Assembly: GCF_030232585.1 (NCBI RefSeq)
Contig: NZ_JASPJX010000001.1
Location: 186,001-250,000 of the forward strand
Length of the DNA: 64,000 nucleotides
From: Corynebacterium sp. MSK008
GTDB taxonomy: Bacteria; Actinomycetota; Actinomycetes; Mycobacteriales; Mycobacteriaceae
Reading direction: 5' to 3'
In this document: positions 50,178 to 59,180 of the stretch, piece after piece
How positions within the stretch are numbered: the first letter of the stretch is position 1
Layout of the letters: each line of letters starts with the position of its first letter
Notes under the pieces: model-generated
The model's database searches: none
Seen by the model: the letters and a program-made list of their open reading frames with translations, nothing else
What the model was told of the DNA's origin: nothing
Program-made: the position numbers and the translations under genes

Positions 50178-50213
50178 GTGCCCCGTCCGAGTTCGCTCGG
50201 GCGGGGCACTTTG
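50178..50213 (+). terminator. intrinsic terminator after rplS
   Basis: GTGCCCCG-T-CCGA (50178-50190) pairs with TCGG-G-CGGGGCAC (50197-50209), followed by TTT. It lies 16 bases after the rplS stop. Confidence 0.75.
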
Positions 50214-50236
50214 CTTGTCGACGCCTCCCGCGGTGC

Positions 50237-50242
50237 TAACGT
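50237..50242 (+). promoter_or_regulatory. -10-like hexamer of lepB
   Basis: TAACGT ends 7 bases before the GTG at 50250 and supports that start for lepB. Confidence 0.4.
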
Positions 50243-50249
50243 ATCCCGG

Positions 50250-51083
50250 GTGACCAACGTGAACGGACCCGCAGGCGAGCCTTCCGCGCCGAAGCCTGCA
50301 CAGCCCCACAACCCCTACGCCGCCGAGCCGCGCCGTGACGCGGCCCCGGTGGCGCAGCGCCCGGCCGCGGACGAGCCAGAGGAGAAAAAGGAGCTTCCCT
50401 GGTACGTGGAGATCCCGGTCGTGGTGGTGCTGACGCTGCTGATCATGTTTGTGATCCAGACGTTCATCGGCCGCCTCTACGTCATCCCGTCCGCTTCTAT
50501 GGAGCCCACGCTGCACGGAGAATCCGGTTCCGGTGACCGCATCTTCGTGGAGAAGGTCAGCTACTACTTCTCCGAGCCGGAGCCGGGCGACGTGATCGTC
50601 TTCGCCGGCACCGACTCGTGGAACACGGGCTTTGACTCCAACCGTTCCTCCAACCCGGTCATCCGTGGCATGCAGGAGGTCGGTTCCTGGGTGGGGTTGG
50701 TGCCGAAGGACGAGAACACTCTGGTCAAGCGCATCATCGCCACCGGCGGGCAGACGGTGTCCTGCCAGGCGGGGGACCCGGCGATCATGGTGGATGGCAA
50801 GCCGATCGACCAGTCCTACACCCTGCAGCCGAACTTCTACCCGGTGGATGAATCCACGGGCTCCGACGCCTGCGGTGGTCCGTTCTTCGGCCCGGTGACG
50901 GTGCCGGAGGGCAACTACTTCATGATGGGCGACAACCGCACCAACTCCCTGGATTCGCGCGCACACATGGGCGACCAGTTCCAGGGCACCATCCCGGAAG
51001 AGAACATTCGCGGCAAGGTCAAGGCTGTGGTCTTCCCTCTCAACCGCATGCAAGGCGTGGGCGACCCGGACATCCAGCAGTAG
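50250..51083 (+). CDS. lepB: signal peptidase I
   Basis: A 277-residue membrane serine protease removing signal peptides from secreted proteins. A proline-rich cytoplasmic N-terminus is followed by one transmembrane helix (about residues 55-78). The catalytic Ser is in [13 protein letters not shown], the general-base Lys in [13 protein letters not shown], and the later box is [13 protein letters not shown]. The GTG at 50250 is preferred because a longer frame starts inside the rplS terminator hairpin. It leads lepB-rnhB-DUF2469, with rnhB 4 bases downstream. Confidence 0.94.
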   Translation: MTNVNGPAGEPSAPKPAQPHNPYAAEPRRDAAPVAQRPAADEPEEKKELPWYVEIPVVVVLTLLIMFVIQTFIGRLYVIPSASMEPTLHGESGSGDRIFVEKVSYYFSEPEPGDVIVFAGTDSWNTGFDSNRSSNPVIRGMQEVGSWVGLVPKDENTLVKRIIATGGQTVSCQAGDPAIMVDGKPIDQSYTLQPNFYPVDESTGSDACGGPFFGPVTVPEGNYFMMGDNRTNSLDSRAHMGDQFQGTIPEENIRGKVKAVVFPLNRMQGVGDPDIQQ

Positions 51084-51087
51084 GCCC

Positions 51088-51744
51088 GTGCGGCGCTTAA
51101 AGCAGCTGCGCACCTACGAGGTCGCCCTGGACAAGGCCGGCTTCGGCCCGGTGGCGGGGGTGGACGAGGCCGGCCGCGGCGCGTGTTTCGGCCCCATCAC
51201 CATCGCCGCGTGCGTGCTGCCGACACAACCTCAGCCGGCGCTGGAGGAGCTCACGGATTCCAAGAAGCTCACCGCCCGCAAGCGCGACATGTTGTTCGAC
51301 GCTGTGCAAGAAATTGCGGTGGCGTATTCGGTGGTGCACATCCCCGCGGCCGAGATTGACCGGCGCGGTATCCAGCGCGCCAACCTCGACGGCGCGCGCC
51401 GCGCCATCGCCGGGCTTTCGGTTAAGCCGGGTTATGTGCTTATCGACGCATTCCGTATCCCGGGCCTGCCCTCACCCCAACTGCCGGTGGTGGGAGGCGA
51501 CTACACGGCCCGCTGCATCGCCGCGGCGAGCGTGCTGGCGAAGGTGAGCCGGGACCGGCTGGTGTGCGAGATGGCCCAGAAGTTTCCCCAGTATGGGTTG
51601 GAGGGCCACAAGGGGTATTCCACGAAGGTGCACATGGACGCGGTGCGCCGCCACGGTGCGAGCCCTGAGCACCGTTATAGTTATGCGAACGTCAGGGACG
51701 CTGACGACTTCTATTGGCAGTCCAGCAAGAAGGGGCAGGCATGA
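51088..51744 (+). CDS. rnhB: ribonuclease HII
   Basis: A 218-residue nuclease cutting RNA in RNA-DNA hybrids, including single misincorporated ribonucleotides. The catalytic DE pair is in [20 protein letters not shown]. Further motifs are [41 protein letters not shown] and the [20 protein letters not shown] end. The start is GTG 51088; there is no strong ribosome binding site, so translation is probably coupled to lepB. The stop overlaps the DUF2469 start as ATGA. Confidence 0.95.
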   Translation: MRRLKQLRTYEVALDKAGFGPVAGVDEAGRGACFGPITIAACVLPTQPQPALEELTDSKKLTARKRDMLFDAVQEIAVAYSVVHIPAAEIDRRGIQRANLDGARRAIAGLSVKPGYVLIDAFRIPGLPSPQLPVVGGDYTARCIAAASVLAKVSRDRLVCEMAQKFPQYGLEGHKGYSTKVHMDAVRRHGASPEHRYSYANVRDADDFYWQSSKKGQA

Positions 51745-52046
51745 GCGCCGAGGATCTTGACAACTACGAGGCTGACGTCGAGCTTTCCCTCTACCGCGAG
51801 TACCGGGACGTGGCCAGCCAGTTCTCCTACGTGGTGGAAACGGAGCGCCGGTTCTACCTGGCCAACGGCGTCAAGCTCATCCCGCACACCGACGGCGGCG
51901 ACGTCTACTATGAGGTGCTGATGTCGGACGCGTGGGTGTGGGACATGTACCGCGCGGTGCGCTTCGTGCGCTATGTGCGCGTGATCACCTACAAGGACGT
52001 CAACATCGAGGAGCTGGACAAGCCCGATCTGACCTTCCCGGAGTAG
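51741..52046 (+). CDS. DUF2469 family protein
   Basis: A 101-residue acidic protein starting [20 protein letters not shown] and ending [13 protein letters not shown], with aromatic-rich middle [13 protein letters not shown] and [22 protein letters not shown]. This is the short actinobacteria-specific DUF2469 family, always found right after rnhB. Function is not known. ATG 51741 overlaps the rnhB stop by 4 bases. Confidence 0.9.
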   Translation: MSAEDLDNYEADVELSLYREYRDVASQFSYVVETERRFYLANGVKLIPHTDGGDVYYEVLMSDAWVWDMYRAVRFVRYVRVITYKDVNIEELDKPDLTFPE

Positions 52047-52060
52047 GGCTGTAGCGAGCC

Positions 52061-52142
52061 GTTTGTAAAACTCGGCGTGTCGCGCGTTGCGTCAGGCATT
52101 TACCTGGCCAAATACCGGTGCGGTCGCCGAGTTTTGCAAAAC
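52061..52142. repeat. nested inverted-repeat element, copy F
   Basis: GTTTGTAAAACTCGGCG (52061-52077) pairs with CGCCGAGTTTTGCAAAAC (52125-52142) with one mismatch and one extra base. Inside lies a second inverted sequence around GCATTTACCTGGCCAAATACC. It sits between DUF2469 and yraN. Confidence 0.75.
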
Positions 52143-52228
52143 TGCCCGCGCCATGGAACCGCGGCGGGGCCTTTTGCGTCTGATAGAGGACCAACATTTT
52201 TGGCAACTCTATGAAACGGGGAGGCACC

Positions 52229-52609
52229 GTGCAGGTGAACTATCAGGACCAGTGGGAGCTGGGCAGGGCTGGCGAGCACGCAGCCATCAGGTGGTACGAG
52301 GACGAGGGCTACACGCTGTTGGGCCAGCGGCAACGCATGCGGGCGGGCGAGATCGACGCCGTCGTTGAGGACGAGGACGGCACCGTCGTCTTCGTGGAGG
52401 TGAAGTCGCGCCGCGGCACCGCGTTCGGCGCCGCGGAAGCGGTGACAACCAAGAAGCTCAACACCATGCGCCGGTGCGCGGCGCAGTGGCTGGACAAGCA
52501 TGCGCAGGGCCAGTACCGCCCGATCCGCCTCGACGTGGTGGAGGTGGTCTTCGACGGCGAGGACTACATCCTGCGCCGGTTCCCGGGGGTGGAAGATGGC
52601 GCTTGCTAG
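52229..52609 (+). CDS. YraN family protein (UPF0102), endonuclease-like
   Basis: A 126-residue protein with the restriction-endonuclease-like core of the YraN family: LGRAGEHAAIRWYEDEGYTLL, then GEIDAVVEDEDGTVVFVEVK with the D...ExK triad, and the helix VTTKKLNTMRRCAAQWL. The biological role of the family is poorly known; linkage with comM and dprA suggests a role in DNA uptake or repair. GTG 52229 is chosen over ATG 52211 because GGGAGG ends 5 bases before it. The 3' end overlaps comM by 14 bases. Confidence 0.9.
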   Translation: MQVNYQDQWELGRAGEHAAIRWYEDEGYTLLGQRQRMRAGEIDAVVEDEDGTVVFVEVKSRRGTAFGAAEAVTTKKLNTMRRCAAQWLDKHAQGQYRPIRLDVVEVVFDGEDYILRRFPGVEDGAC

Positions 52610-54119
52610 CACGATGAGTGCGACCGTGGAGGGGGTCACCGCCCGCTTGGTCACGGTGGAGGCTAACGTCGGCGCCGGGTTGCCCGGCATGCACATGGTG
52701 GGCCTGGGGGACGCTGCGGTGAAAGAGTCGCGCGATCGCATCCGCACCGCGATTTCGAATTCTGCCCTGCCGTGGCCGCGCACGAAGATCATGGTGTCGC
52801 TGTCACCCGCGCATCTGCCCAAGGCCGGTTCGCACTTCGACCTACCCATCGCGCTGGCGGTGCTGGGAAGTCTGGACCCGCGGGTGGAGCGCAGGCTCGC
52901 ATCCACCATGTTCTGCGGGGAGCTGGCCCTGGACGGGACTTTGCGACGGGCCGAAGGCGTGCTGCCGATGCTCATCGCAGCATTCGACGCGGCAGGCCCA
53001 ATCCGCACCGTCGTCGTGCCCAGGGCCAACGCCGAAGAGGCTGCGCTGCTGGGCCGCCGGGAGGTGCTGGTGGCGGATTCGCTTGCGCAGGTGTGGCAGT
53101 GGATCACCGGCGAAGCGGAGCTGGAACCTGCCACAGCGCCGGAAGCGGCCGCGCTGCAGCGGGCGGTGCCGGATTTCCAGGACCTGGCGGGGATGTCCGA
53201 GGAGCGCGAGGCACTCGAGGTGGCCGCGGCCGGCGGCCACCACGTGATGATGATCGGCCCGCCGGGCTCGGGCAAGTCCATGCTGGCGGAGCGAATCCCG
53301 TCGATTCTGCCGCCGATGGATGTGCAGGAGATGGTTGAGGTCACCGCCATCCACTCCGCGGCCGGGGTTTCCGGCGGCGGGGTAGTGGAAACTCGGCCGT
53401 TTATCGCCCCGCACCCCTCGCTGACGCGTGCGGCGCTGATCGGCGGGGGAGGTGGCACGCCGACCCCAGGCGTGGTGAGCCAGGCGCACCGCGGGGTGCT
53501 GTTTTTGGACGAGGCCTCCGAGATCCCGGCGCCCGTCCTCGACGCGCTGCGCATCCCGCTGGAAAAGCGGGAGGTGCGGCTGACTCGGGCGCGAAGGGAA
53601 GTGGTCTACCCGGCGGATTTCCAACTGGTGCTGGCGGCGAACCCGTGCGCCTGCCAGCGGATCAAGGGGCAGTGCACGTGCAAGTCTCCGCAGCGTGCGC
53701 GGCACTTGAGCAACGTCTCCGGCCCGTTGAAGGACCGCCTGGACGTCTTCATCACCACTGCTGGTGACGCGGCGGTGCTCAGCCCGAGGGACGCGGAGCC
53801 GTCGATTAGCATCGCGCAGCGCGTGGCTTCCTCCCGCGAGCGCGCCGCGGCCCGGTGGGCGAAGGCGGGCTGTAACGAGACCGTCAACGGGCGTGTGCCG
53901 GCGACCTTAATCCGGAGGCATTTCCCCGCCAAGGAATCGGCGATGGCGATGCTGCAGGCCGCGTTGATGGAAGGCAAGATCACGCAGCGCGGGGTGGATA
54001 AATGCCTGAAGTTGGCTTGGACGCTCGCGGACTTAGAAGAGATGGACCAGCCGGACATCCACCATGTCTGCCGTGCCGTGGAGATGCGTGAGCACCAGCT
54101 GCAGCAGGAGGTGGCGTAG
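52596..54119 (+). CDS. comM: ComM/YifB-type AAA+ ATPase (Mg-chelatase-like)
   Basis: A 507-residue AAA+ protein. The N-terminal Lon-like domain starts ATVEGVTARLVTVEANVGAG, includes GLPGMHMVGLGDAAVKESRDR and KIMVSLSPAHLPKAGSHFDL. The ATPase part has Walker A GPPGSGKSMLAERIP, Walker B VLFLDEASEI and a cysteine cluster ANPCACQRIKGQCTCKS. In naturally transformable bacteria ComM is a branch-migration helicase for integrating donor DNA. It overlaps yraN and is followed without a gap by dprA (stop TAG, then ATG). Confidence 0.93.
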   Translation: MALASTMSATVEGVTARLVTVEANVGAGLPGMHMVGLGDAAVKESRDRIRTAISNSALPWPRTKIMVSLSPAHLPKAGSHFDLPIALAVLGSLDPRVERRLASTMFCGELALDGTLRRAEGVLPMLIAAFDAAGPIRTVVVPRANAEEAALLGRREVLVADSLAQVWQWITGEAELEPATAPEAAALQRAVPDFQDLAGMSEEREALEVAAAGGHHVMMIGPPGSGKSMLAERIPSILPPMDVQEMVEVTAIHSAAGVSGGGVVETRPFIAPHPSLTRAALIGGGGGTPTPGVVSQAHRGVLFLDEASEIPAPVLDALRIPLEKREVRLTRARREVVYPADFQLVLAANPCACQRIKGQCTCKSPQRARHLSNVSGPLKDRLDVFITTAGDAAVLSPRDAEPSISIAQRVASSRERAAARWAKAGCNETVNGRVPATLIRRHFPAKESAMAMLQAALMEGKITQRGVDKCLKLAWTLADLEEMDQPDIHHVCRAVEMREHQLQQEVA

Positions 54120-55295
54120 ATGTCTTCCCTGGAATCTTGGGCCTACCTTTCGCGAGTGGTAGAAGGGCCGTCGTACCACATTCAAGCGATGTTGCGTGTG
54201 GGCAAGACCGCAGACGAGATCGCCGACGGCGTGCGCACCCGCGCCACCTGGATCGGTGGCCTGCTGTCCCAGACCGAGAACCGCTACACCTGGGACCGCC
54301 CGGCCGAGGACCTCGAGTTCGCCGCGGAGCTCGGCTACACGCTGCTCACGCCGGAGTCGCCGCAGTGGCCGGCGGAGGCGATTGCGTGCTCGTTCGGCCG
54401 CCAGCAAACGGGGGCGGCGAACAAGGCCAGTCACCAGCCGGACGGCATAGCGCCGCACGCGCTGTGGGTTGCGGGAAACACCAACCTGCCGGGGCTGTTC
54501 GCCCAGTCCGTCGGCGTGGTGGGCACACGCCACGCCACCAAGTACGGCCATATGGCAACCAAAGATCTTGTTGCCGGGCTGGGCGGGCACAACTACACGG
54601 TTGTCTCCGGCGGTGCGCTGGGCATCGACACAGTTGCCCACACGACGGCCATGGATGTGAACACCCCGACCGTGGTGGTGGCGGCCTGCGGGCCTGGCGA
54701 GCACTACCCGCGCTCCAACAAGGCGCTCTTCGAGCGCGTGGTGGCCACAGGCGGCGCGTTGGTCACCGAATATCCGCCCTCTGTCACGCCAGACAGGCAC
54801 CGCTTCCTCACCAGAAACCGCCTCGTGGCGGCGCTGACGCTGGGCACCGTGCTGGTGGAAGCGCCGTTTCGCTCCGGGGCCTTAAACACCCTGAAATGGG
54901 TCAACGTGTTCAACCGCACCGCCATGGCGGTGCCGGGGCCGGTCACGGACGCCCAATCCCTCGGCGCGAATCTGGCCATCCAGAGCAACGAGGCTGAGAT
55001 GGTGCTCAACGCCGGCCAGATCCACGAGCAGCTCTCCGCCGTCGGCGAATACAGCGCCGAGGAACAGATGGAGATGCAGTACCCGCCGAGCGTGACCCAG
55101 CAGCTCTCCCGCAACGAGCTGCGCATTTACGACGCCCTGCCGCCCGCCGGCCGCACCGGCCGGGAAGCCGAGGCAGTGGCGGCGGATTCGGGGCTTTCCA
55201 TCGCGCTGACGGTGCACATCCTGATGGACCTATCCAAGCGCGGGCTGGTGGAGCGCGACAAGCGCCTCTGGTCGCGGGTGGAACAGCCCGAGTAA
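54120..55295 (+). CDS. dprA: DNA processing protein DprA
   Basis: A 391-residue protein that in transformable bacteria protects incoming single-stranded DNA and loads RecA. The Rossmann core is clear: SVGVVGTRHATKYG, VVSGGALGIDTVAH, TVVVAACGPGEHYPRSNKAL and PFRSGALNTLKWVNVFNRTAMAVPG, with TEYPPSVTPDRHRFLTRNRL. A C-terminal winged-helix-like segment (LSRNELRIYDALPPAGRTG) follows. Such genes occur widely in corynebacteria without proof of competence, so a repair role is also possible. Start ATG 54120 directly abuts the comM stop. Confidence 0.93.
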   Translation: MSSLESWAYLSRVVEGPSYHIQAMLRVGKTADEIADGVRTRATWIGGLLSQTENRYTWDRPAEDLEFAAELGYTLLTPESPQWPAEAIACSFGRQQTGAANKASHQPDGIAPHALWVAGNTNLPGLFAQSVGVVGTRHATKYGHMATKDLVAGLGGHNYTVVSGGALGIDTVAHTTAMDVNTPTVVVAACGPGEHYPRSNKALFERVVATGGALVTEYPPSVTPDRHRFLTRNRLVAALTLGTVLVEAPFRSGALNTLKWVNVFNRTAMAVPGPVTDAQSLGANLAIQSNEAEMVLNAGQIHEQLSAVGEYSAEEQMEMQYPPSVTQQLSRNELRIYDALPPAGRTGREAEAVAADSGLSIALTVHILMDLSKRGLVERDKRLWSRVEQPE

Positions 55296-55305
55296 GGGGA
55301 GCGAG

Positions 55306-55311
55306 TACACT
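55306..55311 (+). promoter_or_regulatory. -10-like hexamer of xerC
   Basis: TACACT ends 8 bases before the ATG at 55320. Confidence 0.45.
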
Positions 55312-55319
55312 GCCGTGAC

Positions 55320-56213
55320 ATGAGTGAACAGCTGGGGCAAGTCCAGGCGGCGGTGGACGACTTCGCCGAATACGCCGAACTTGTCCTCGGCCGCTCCCCA
55401 AACACAGTCAAGGGCTACGCCGCGGACCTGAAAGGGCTCGCGGGCTACGCGGACACTTTTGAGGCGTTCACCCTCGACGCGCTGCGGCGCTGGCTGGCCG
55501 ATGCCATGAGCGCTGGCAAGAGCCGGGCCACGCTGGCGCGCCGCACCGCCGCCGCCCGCGCCTTTTCCACCTGGGCCTACCGGCAGGGCTACATCTCCAC
55601 CGACGCCGCCGCACGGCTGAAGGCACCCAAGGTCAGCCGCCCGCTGCCCACGGTGGTCAAAGGCGAGCGCGCCGGGGAGCTCGTGGAGGCGGGCACGGCC
55701 GACGACGCCCACCCGGCCGAGTACCTGCGTGACCGCGCCATGCTCGAGCTGCTCTACGCCACCGGCATCCGCGTCGGGGAGCTGACGGGCTTAAACCTCG
55801 GCGACGTGGACTTGGCCCGCGGTCTCGCGCACGTCACCGGTAAGGGCAACAAGCAACGCGTCGTGCCGTTCGGCGACGAAGCCGCGGCGGCCGTATCCGA
55901 GTGGCTGGAGTTCGGCCGCGCGGAACTCGCTTCCGACACGCAGGCGATGTTCGTCGGCTCCCGCGGCGGGCGCATCGACCAGCGCCAGGTGCGCCGCATC
56001 GTCGAGCGCGCCGGGCAGCGCGCCGGGGTAGAGCACGTCAGCCCGCACACGCTGCGCCACACCACCGCCACCCACATGCTCGAAGGCGGGGCGGACCTGC
56101 GCGTGGTGCAAGAGATGCTCGGCCACACCAGCCTGCAAACCACGCAGATCTACACCCACGTCTCCGCGCAGCGGCTCAAGCGCGTCTACGACCAGGCGCA
56201 CCCGCGCGCGTAG
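55320..56213 (+). CDS. xerC: tyrosine recombinase XerC
   Basis: A 297-residue tyrosine recombinase for resolving chromosome dimers. The N-terminal SAM-like domain contains SPNTVKGYAADLKGL. Catalytic residues are the Arg in TGIRVGELTGLNLGDV, Lys in VTGKGNKQRVVPFG, HxxR in HTLRHTTATHMLEGGADLRV, His in MLGHTSLQTTQIYTHV and Tyr in that same IYTHV. Length and the position after dprA match chromosomal XerC and argue against a phage integrase. The final 38 bases overlap the convergent M23 peptidase gene. Confidence 0.9.
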   Translation: MSEQLGQVQAAVDDFAEYAELVLGRSPNTVKGYAADLKGLAGYADTFEAFTLDALRRWLADAMSAGKSRATLARRTAAARAFSTWAYRQGYISTDAAARLKAPKVSRPLPTVVKGERAGELVEAGTADDAHPAEYLRDRAMLELLYATGIRVGELTGLNLGDVDLARGLAHVTGKGNKQRVVPFGDEAAAAVSEWLEFGRAELASDTQAMFVGSRGGRIDQRQVRRIVERAGQRAGVEHVSPHTLRHTTATHMLEGGADLRVVQEMLGHTSLQTTQIYTHVSAQRLKRVYDQAHPRA

Positions 56214-56715
56214 AAGAACCGTCCATGGGTTTGAGCCGGATCCGCGGCGCCTCTAATAACGTGAGCGGGTCGATGTAGGAGTCCTTACCCACAAGGGCAC
56301 CCCAGTGCAGCCCGTCGTGGGAGCCGGTAAACCCCGCGGGCGCGTGCGCGAGAGTGCCGATCGGCTCGCCTTCTCGCACCGTGTCGCCGGCGGCGAGCGG
56401 GGAGCGCACCGGCTGATACGTGGTGCGGATCCCGCCGGCGTGGTCGACGGAGACCACCGGGGTGCCGGCCACCACGCCAACAAACGCCACCACGCCGTCG
56501 CCTGCGGCAAGCACGTCAGCGCCGAGGCGCAGCGGCAAGTCCACGCCGCGGTGGCCGGGCTTCCAGTTCTGCTCCGGGATGTCCGCGGGCCGCGACACCG
56601 CCGCCGGGTGCGGGGTGCCGGCGGCGGGATCGACCCAGGCGGCTGCCGGGGCGGCGCAGGTGGCGGTGGCGAGGATGAGGGCGGTGGTGGACCGGAGGAT
56701 CGTCGATAGGCGCAT
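56176..56715 (-). CDS. secreted M23 family peptidase
   Basis: A 179-residue exported LytM-type protein. A signal peptide (residues 1 to about 26, cleavage near AAAWVDP) precedes the domain. Zinc ligands appear as GHRGVDLPL (His, Asp), VSVDHAGG and LHWGAL (His), the normal M23 pattern. At this length it has little beyond the catalytic domain; related corynebacterial proteins act at the septum or activate other cell wall hydrolases. ATG 56715 is chosen over an earlier one because the signal peptide then starts properly. It is convergent with and overlaps xerC by 38 bases. Confidence 0.83.
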   Translation of the reverse strand: MRLSTILRSTTALILATATCAAPAAAWVDPAAGTPHPAAVSRPADIPEQNWKPGHRGVDLPLRLGADVLAAGDGVVAFVGVVAGTPVVSVDHAGGIRTTYQPVRSPLAAGDTVREGEPIGTLAHAPAGFTGSHDGLHWGALVGKDSYIDPLTLLEAPRIRLKPMDGSSTRAGAPGRRRA

Positions 56716-56765
56716 GAGTGAATACGAGCACGCCGAGGGCAAGAAAACTAGACCGGTGACGGAAA

Positions 56766-56806
56766 TCTGTGGATAACCCGCCGCCCGCCGCGGCGTTATC
56801 CACAGA
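56766..56806. promoter_or_regulatory. two consensus DnaA boxes in perfect inversion
   Basis: TCTGTGGATAAC (56766-56777) and GTTATCCACAGA (56795-56806) are perfectly complementary 12-bp arms around a 17-bp GC-only spacer. Each arm contains the DnaA box TTATCCACA (56768-56776 on minus, 56796-56804 on plus). They lie between the M23 and rpsB genes, about 200 bp before rpsB. Confidence 0.7.
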
Positions 56807-56864
56807 AGGCGCTGTTGAGATTAGGTTTCGTGGGCGCGGGCGGGTAGTGTTGCACGGGCAGCTT

Positions 56865-56893
56865 TTATGGGCTGACTACGCGCGCCGGATAAT
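56865..56893 (+). promoter_or_regulatory. possible rpsB promoter
   Basis: TTATGG (56865-56870) and GATAAT (56888-56893) are 17 bp apart. The -35 is weak. The leader to rpsB would be about 115 bases. Confidence 0.35.
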
Positions 56894-56946
56894 GCCTGCT
56901 CAGCGACGGTCCCTCTCACAGGGTGCAGGGCGAGCACGGTGCCAGG

Positions 56947-56967
56947 GTGCGGGATAAAAACCCGCAC
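56947..56967 (+). promoter_or_regulatory. hairpin in the rpsB leader
   Basis: GTGCGGG-ATAAAAA-CCCGCAC is a perfect 7-bp stem with A-rich loop, 48 bases before the rpsB ATG. It could be a control element of the S2-Ts operon; no known leader family was recognised. Confidence 0.4.
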
Positions 56968-57015
56968 GTGAGACATGCAAGTAACCGAACTACTTTCTCC
57001 GAAGGAGACAAAACC

Positions 57016-57963
57016 ATGGCAGTTGTAACCATGCGTGAACTCCTCGACGCCGGTGTGCACTTCGGCCACCAGACGCGTCGCTGGAACCCGAAGATGCGCC
57101 GCTTCATCTTCACCGACCGTAACGGCATCTACATCATCGATCTGCAGCAGACGCTGACCTACATCGATGAGGCCTACGAGTTTGTCAAGGAAACCGTCGC
57201 ACACGGCGGCACCATCCTGTTCGTCGGCACCAAGAAGCAGGCACAGGAGCCGATCCAGGAAGAGGCGCAGCGCGTCGGCATGCCGTACGTGACGCACCGC
57301 TGGCTGGGCGGCATGCTCACCAACTTCCAGACCGTGTCCAAGCGCATCGGCCGCATGAAGGAACTGCAGGCCATGGACGCAGCCGAGGACGGCTACGCAG
57401 GCCGCGGCAAGAAGGAAGTCCTCATGCTCACCCGTGAGCGCGTCAAGCTCGAGCGTGTGCTGGGCGGCATCGCCGACATGACCAAGGCGCCGTCCGCGCT
57501 GTGGATCGTGGACACCAACAAGGAGCACATTGCCGTCAACGAGGCGCAGAAGCTGCGCATCCCGGTGGTTGCCATCCTGGACACCAACTGCGACCCGGAC
57601 GTTGTCGACTTCCCGATCCCGGGCAACGACGACGCCATCGGCGCCGTGAAGCTGCTCACCCACATCGTGGGTGAGGCTGTCATCGCCGGTAAGCAGCAGC
57701 GCGAGGAGCGCCAGCTCGCTTCCGCACGCGACGCTGCAGGTGACAATGACGCGAAGCGTCAGGCTGAGGCTGCCGAGGCAGCTGCGCAGGCCGCCGCTTC
57801 CGAGGAGGTTTCCGCAGCCGACGCAGCGAAGGCTGCCGTCGCAGCTGAGTCCGCGGCTCCGCAGGAGGTCGCGGAGGTTGAGCAGCCGCACGCTGTCCGC
57901 GCAGCTGAGCAGGCTGAGACCAAGGCGAACGAGTCCGGCGACGGGTCTGCAACCCAGGCGTAA
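57016..57963 (+). CDS. rpsB: 30S ribosomal protein S2 with extended Ala/Glu tail
   Basis: A 315-residue ribosomal protein; typical S2 is about 235-275. The core begins [20 protein letters not shown] and contains [35 protein letters not shown] and [20 protein letters not shown]. From about residue 240 the tail is low complexity ([20 protein letters not shown]), similar in style to the tail on S16. ATG 57016 has GAAGGAG upstream at 57001-57007. A terminator separates it from tsf. Confidence 0.96.
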   Translation: MAVVTMRELLDAGVHFGHQTRRWNPKMRRFIFTDRNGIYIIDLQQTLTYIDEAYEFVKETVAHGGTILFVGTKKQAQEPIQEEAQRVGMPYVTHRWLGGMLTNFQTVSKRIGRMKELQAMDAAEDGYAGRGKKEVLMLTRERVKLERVLGGIADMTKAPSALWIVDTNKEHIAVNEAQKLRIPVVAILDTNCDPDVVDFPIPGNDDAIGAVKLLTHIVGEAVIAGKQQREERQLASARDAAGDNDAKRQAEAAEAAAQAAASEEVSAADAAKAAVAAESAAPQEVAEVEQPHAVRAAEQAETKANESGDGSATQA

Positions 57964-58002
57964 GCTTTACGGCTCACGCCACCTGCACGCCACCTGCACG
58001 CG

Positions 58003-58067
58003 CACCCCGCGTTCCGCTCACGCCCGCCGGCTTTCACGCCCGGGACAGTGCGGGCGCGGGGTGTTTT
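58003..58067 (+). terminator. intrinsic terminator after rpsB
   Basis: CACCCCGCG (58003-58011) pairs perfectly with CGCGGGGTG (58055-58063), followed by TTTT. An inner CGCCCG/CGGGCG pair extends it. It would reduce read-through into tsf. Confidence 0.65.
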
Positions 58068-58170
58068 GTGTGCGCCCCCGCTCCAAGCCGTGCCACAGTG
58101 AGTACTGTCGGCTACGCTTGAAACGGTTTGAACACTTTTAGCAACACTTTCACGAGGAGGATCGCCCACT

Positions 58171-58989
58171 ATGGCGAACTACACTGCTGCTGACGTCAAG
58201 AAGCTCCGCGAGACCACCGGCTCCGGCATGCTCGACTGCAAGAAGGCACTCGAGGAGACCGGCGGCGACTTCGATAAGGCCGTCGAAAACCTCCGCATCA
58301 AGGGCGCGAAGGACGTGGGCAAGCGCGCAGAGCGCAACGCCCTCGAGGGCCTGGTCGCCGTCTCCGGCAACACCATCGTCGAGATCAACTCTGAGACCGA
58401 CTTCGTGGCCAAGAACCAGGAGTTCAAGGACATCGCCGCCCAGATCGCTGACGCTGCCGCCGCAGTGAAGGCGAACTCCCAGGAGGAGCTCGCGAACGCA
58501 GACGTGAACGGCCAGACCGCGCACGACGTCCTGGAAGCTCTCTCCGCCAAGATCGGCGAGAAGCTCGAGCTGCGCCGCGCCGCCACCATCGAGGGCGAGC
58601 AGGTGGCGAAGTACCTGCACCAGAAGGCCGCAGACCTGCCGCCGGCAGTCGGCGTGCTCGTGTCCTACACCGGCGACAACGCTGAGGCCGCGCACCAGGT
58701 CGCTCTGCAGATCGCCGCGATGAAGGCCCGCTACCTCAACCAGGAGTCGGTCCCGGCCGACGTCATTGAGAAGGAGCGCGCGGTCCAGGAAGAGATCACC
58801 CGCAACGAGGGCAAGCCGGAAGCTGCCATCGCCAAGATCGTCGAGGGCCGCATGGGCGGCTTCTTCAAGGACGTTGTCCTGCTGGATCAGCCGTCCCTGG
58901 CGGATTCCAAGAAGACCGTTAAGCAGTTCGCCGAGGAGAACGGCATCGAGGTCACCGACTTCGTCCGCTTCGAGGTCGGCCAGGCTTAA
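58171..58989 (+). CDS. tsf: elongation factor Ts
   Basis: A 272-residue guanine nucleotide exchange factor for EF-Tu. Family segments are [41 protein letters not shown] (then DFVAKN), [11 protein letters not shown] and [16 protein letters not shown]. Length is typical. ATG 58171 follows a GAGGAGG sequence at 58154-58160. It comes after rpsB with a terminator between, and before pyrH, the usual order. Confidence 0.97.
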   Translation: MANYTAADVKKLRETTGSGMLDCKKALEETGGDFDKAVENLRIKGAKDVGKRAERNALEGLVAVSGNTIVEINSETDFVAKNQEFKDIAAQIADAAAAVKANSQEELANADVNGQTAHDVLEALSAKIGEKLELRRAATIEGEQVAKYLHQKAADLPPAVGVLVSYTGDNAEAAHQVALQIAAMKARYLNQESVPADVIEKERAVQEEITRNEGKPEAAIAKIVEGRMGGFFKDVVLLDQPSLADSKKTVKQFAEENGIEVTDFVRFEVGQA

Positions 58990-59018
58990 GCTTTTCAGCG
59001 CAAAGTTGCGCTAACTGC

Positions 59019-59070
59019 AAGCCCCGCACCGCTTCCGCCCAGTTGGGCCGGTGGCGTGTGCGGGGCTTCG
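59019..59070 (+). terminator. intrinsic terminator after tsf
   Basis: AAGCCCCGCAC (59019-59029) pairs perfectly with GTGCGGGGCTT (59058-59068). The loop is 28 bases and contains GCCCA/TGGGC, which can extend the structure. Confidence 0.65.
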
Positions 59071-59126
59071 TCGTCGAGCAAAAAGTGCCCGAAGCGCACG
59101 TTTCGGTACCCGCGCGAAAGCGCGTC

Positions 59127-59132
59127 TAGAAT
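59127..59132 (+). promoter_or_regulatory. -10 of pyrH
   Basis: TAGAAT, one mismatch from consensus, 48 bases before the pyrH start. No clear -35 is seen. Confidence 0.4.
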
Positions 59133-59180
59133 CGTCTGCGAACATCTGCACATCCCGCCGCGCAAAAGGAGCGAATTTCG

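Noticed and set aside
52100-53554. A 484-codon minus-strand open frame
   Set aside because: It lies opposite yraN and comM and consists of Ser/Ala/Arg-rich sequence with no family features.
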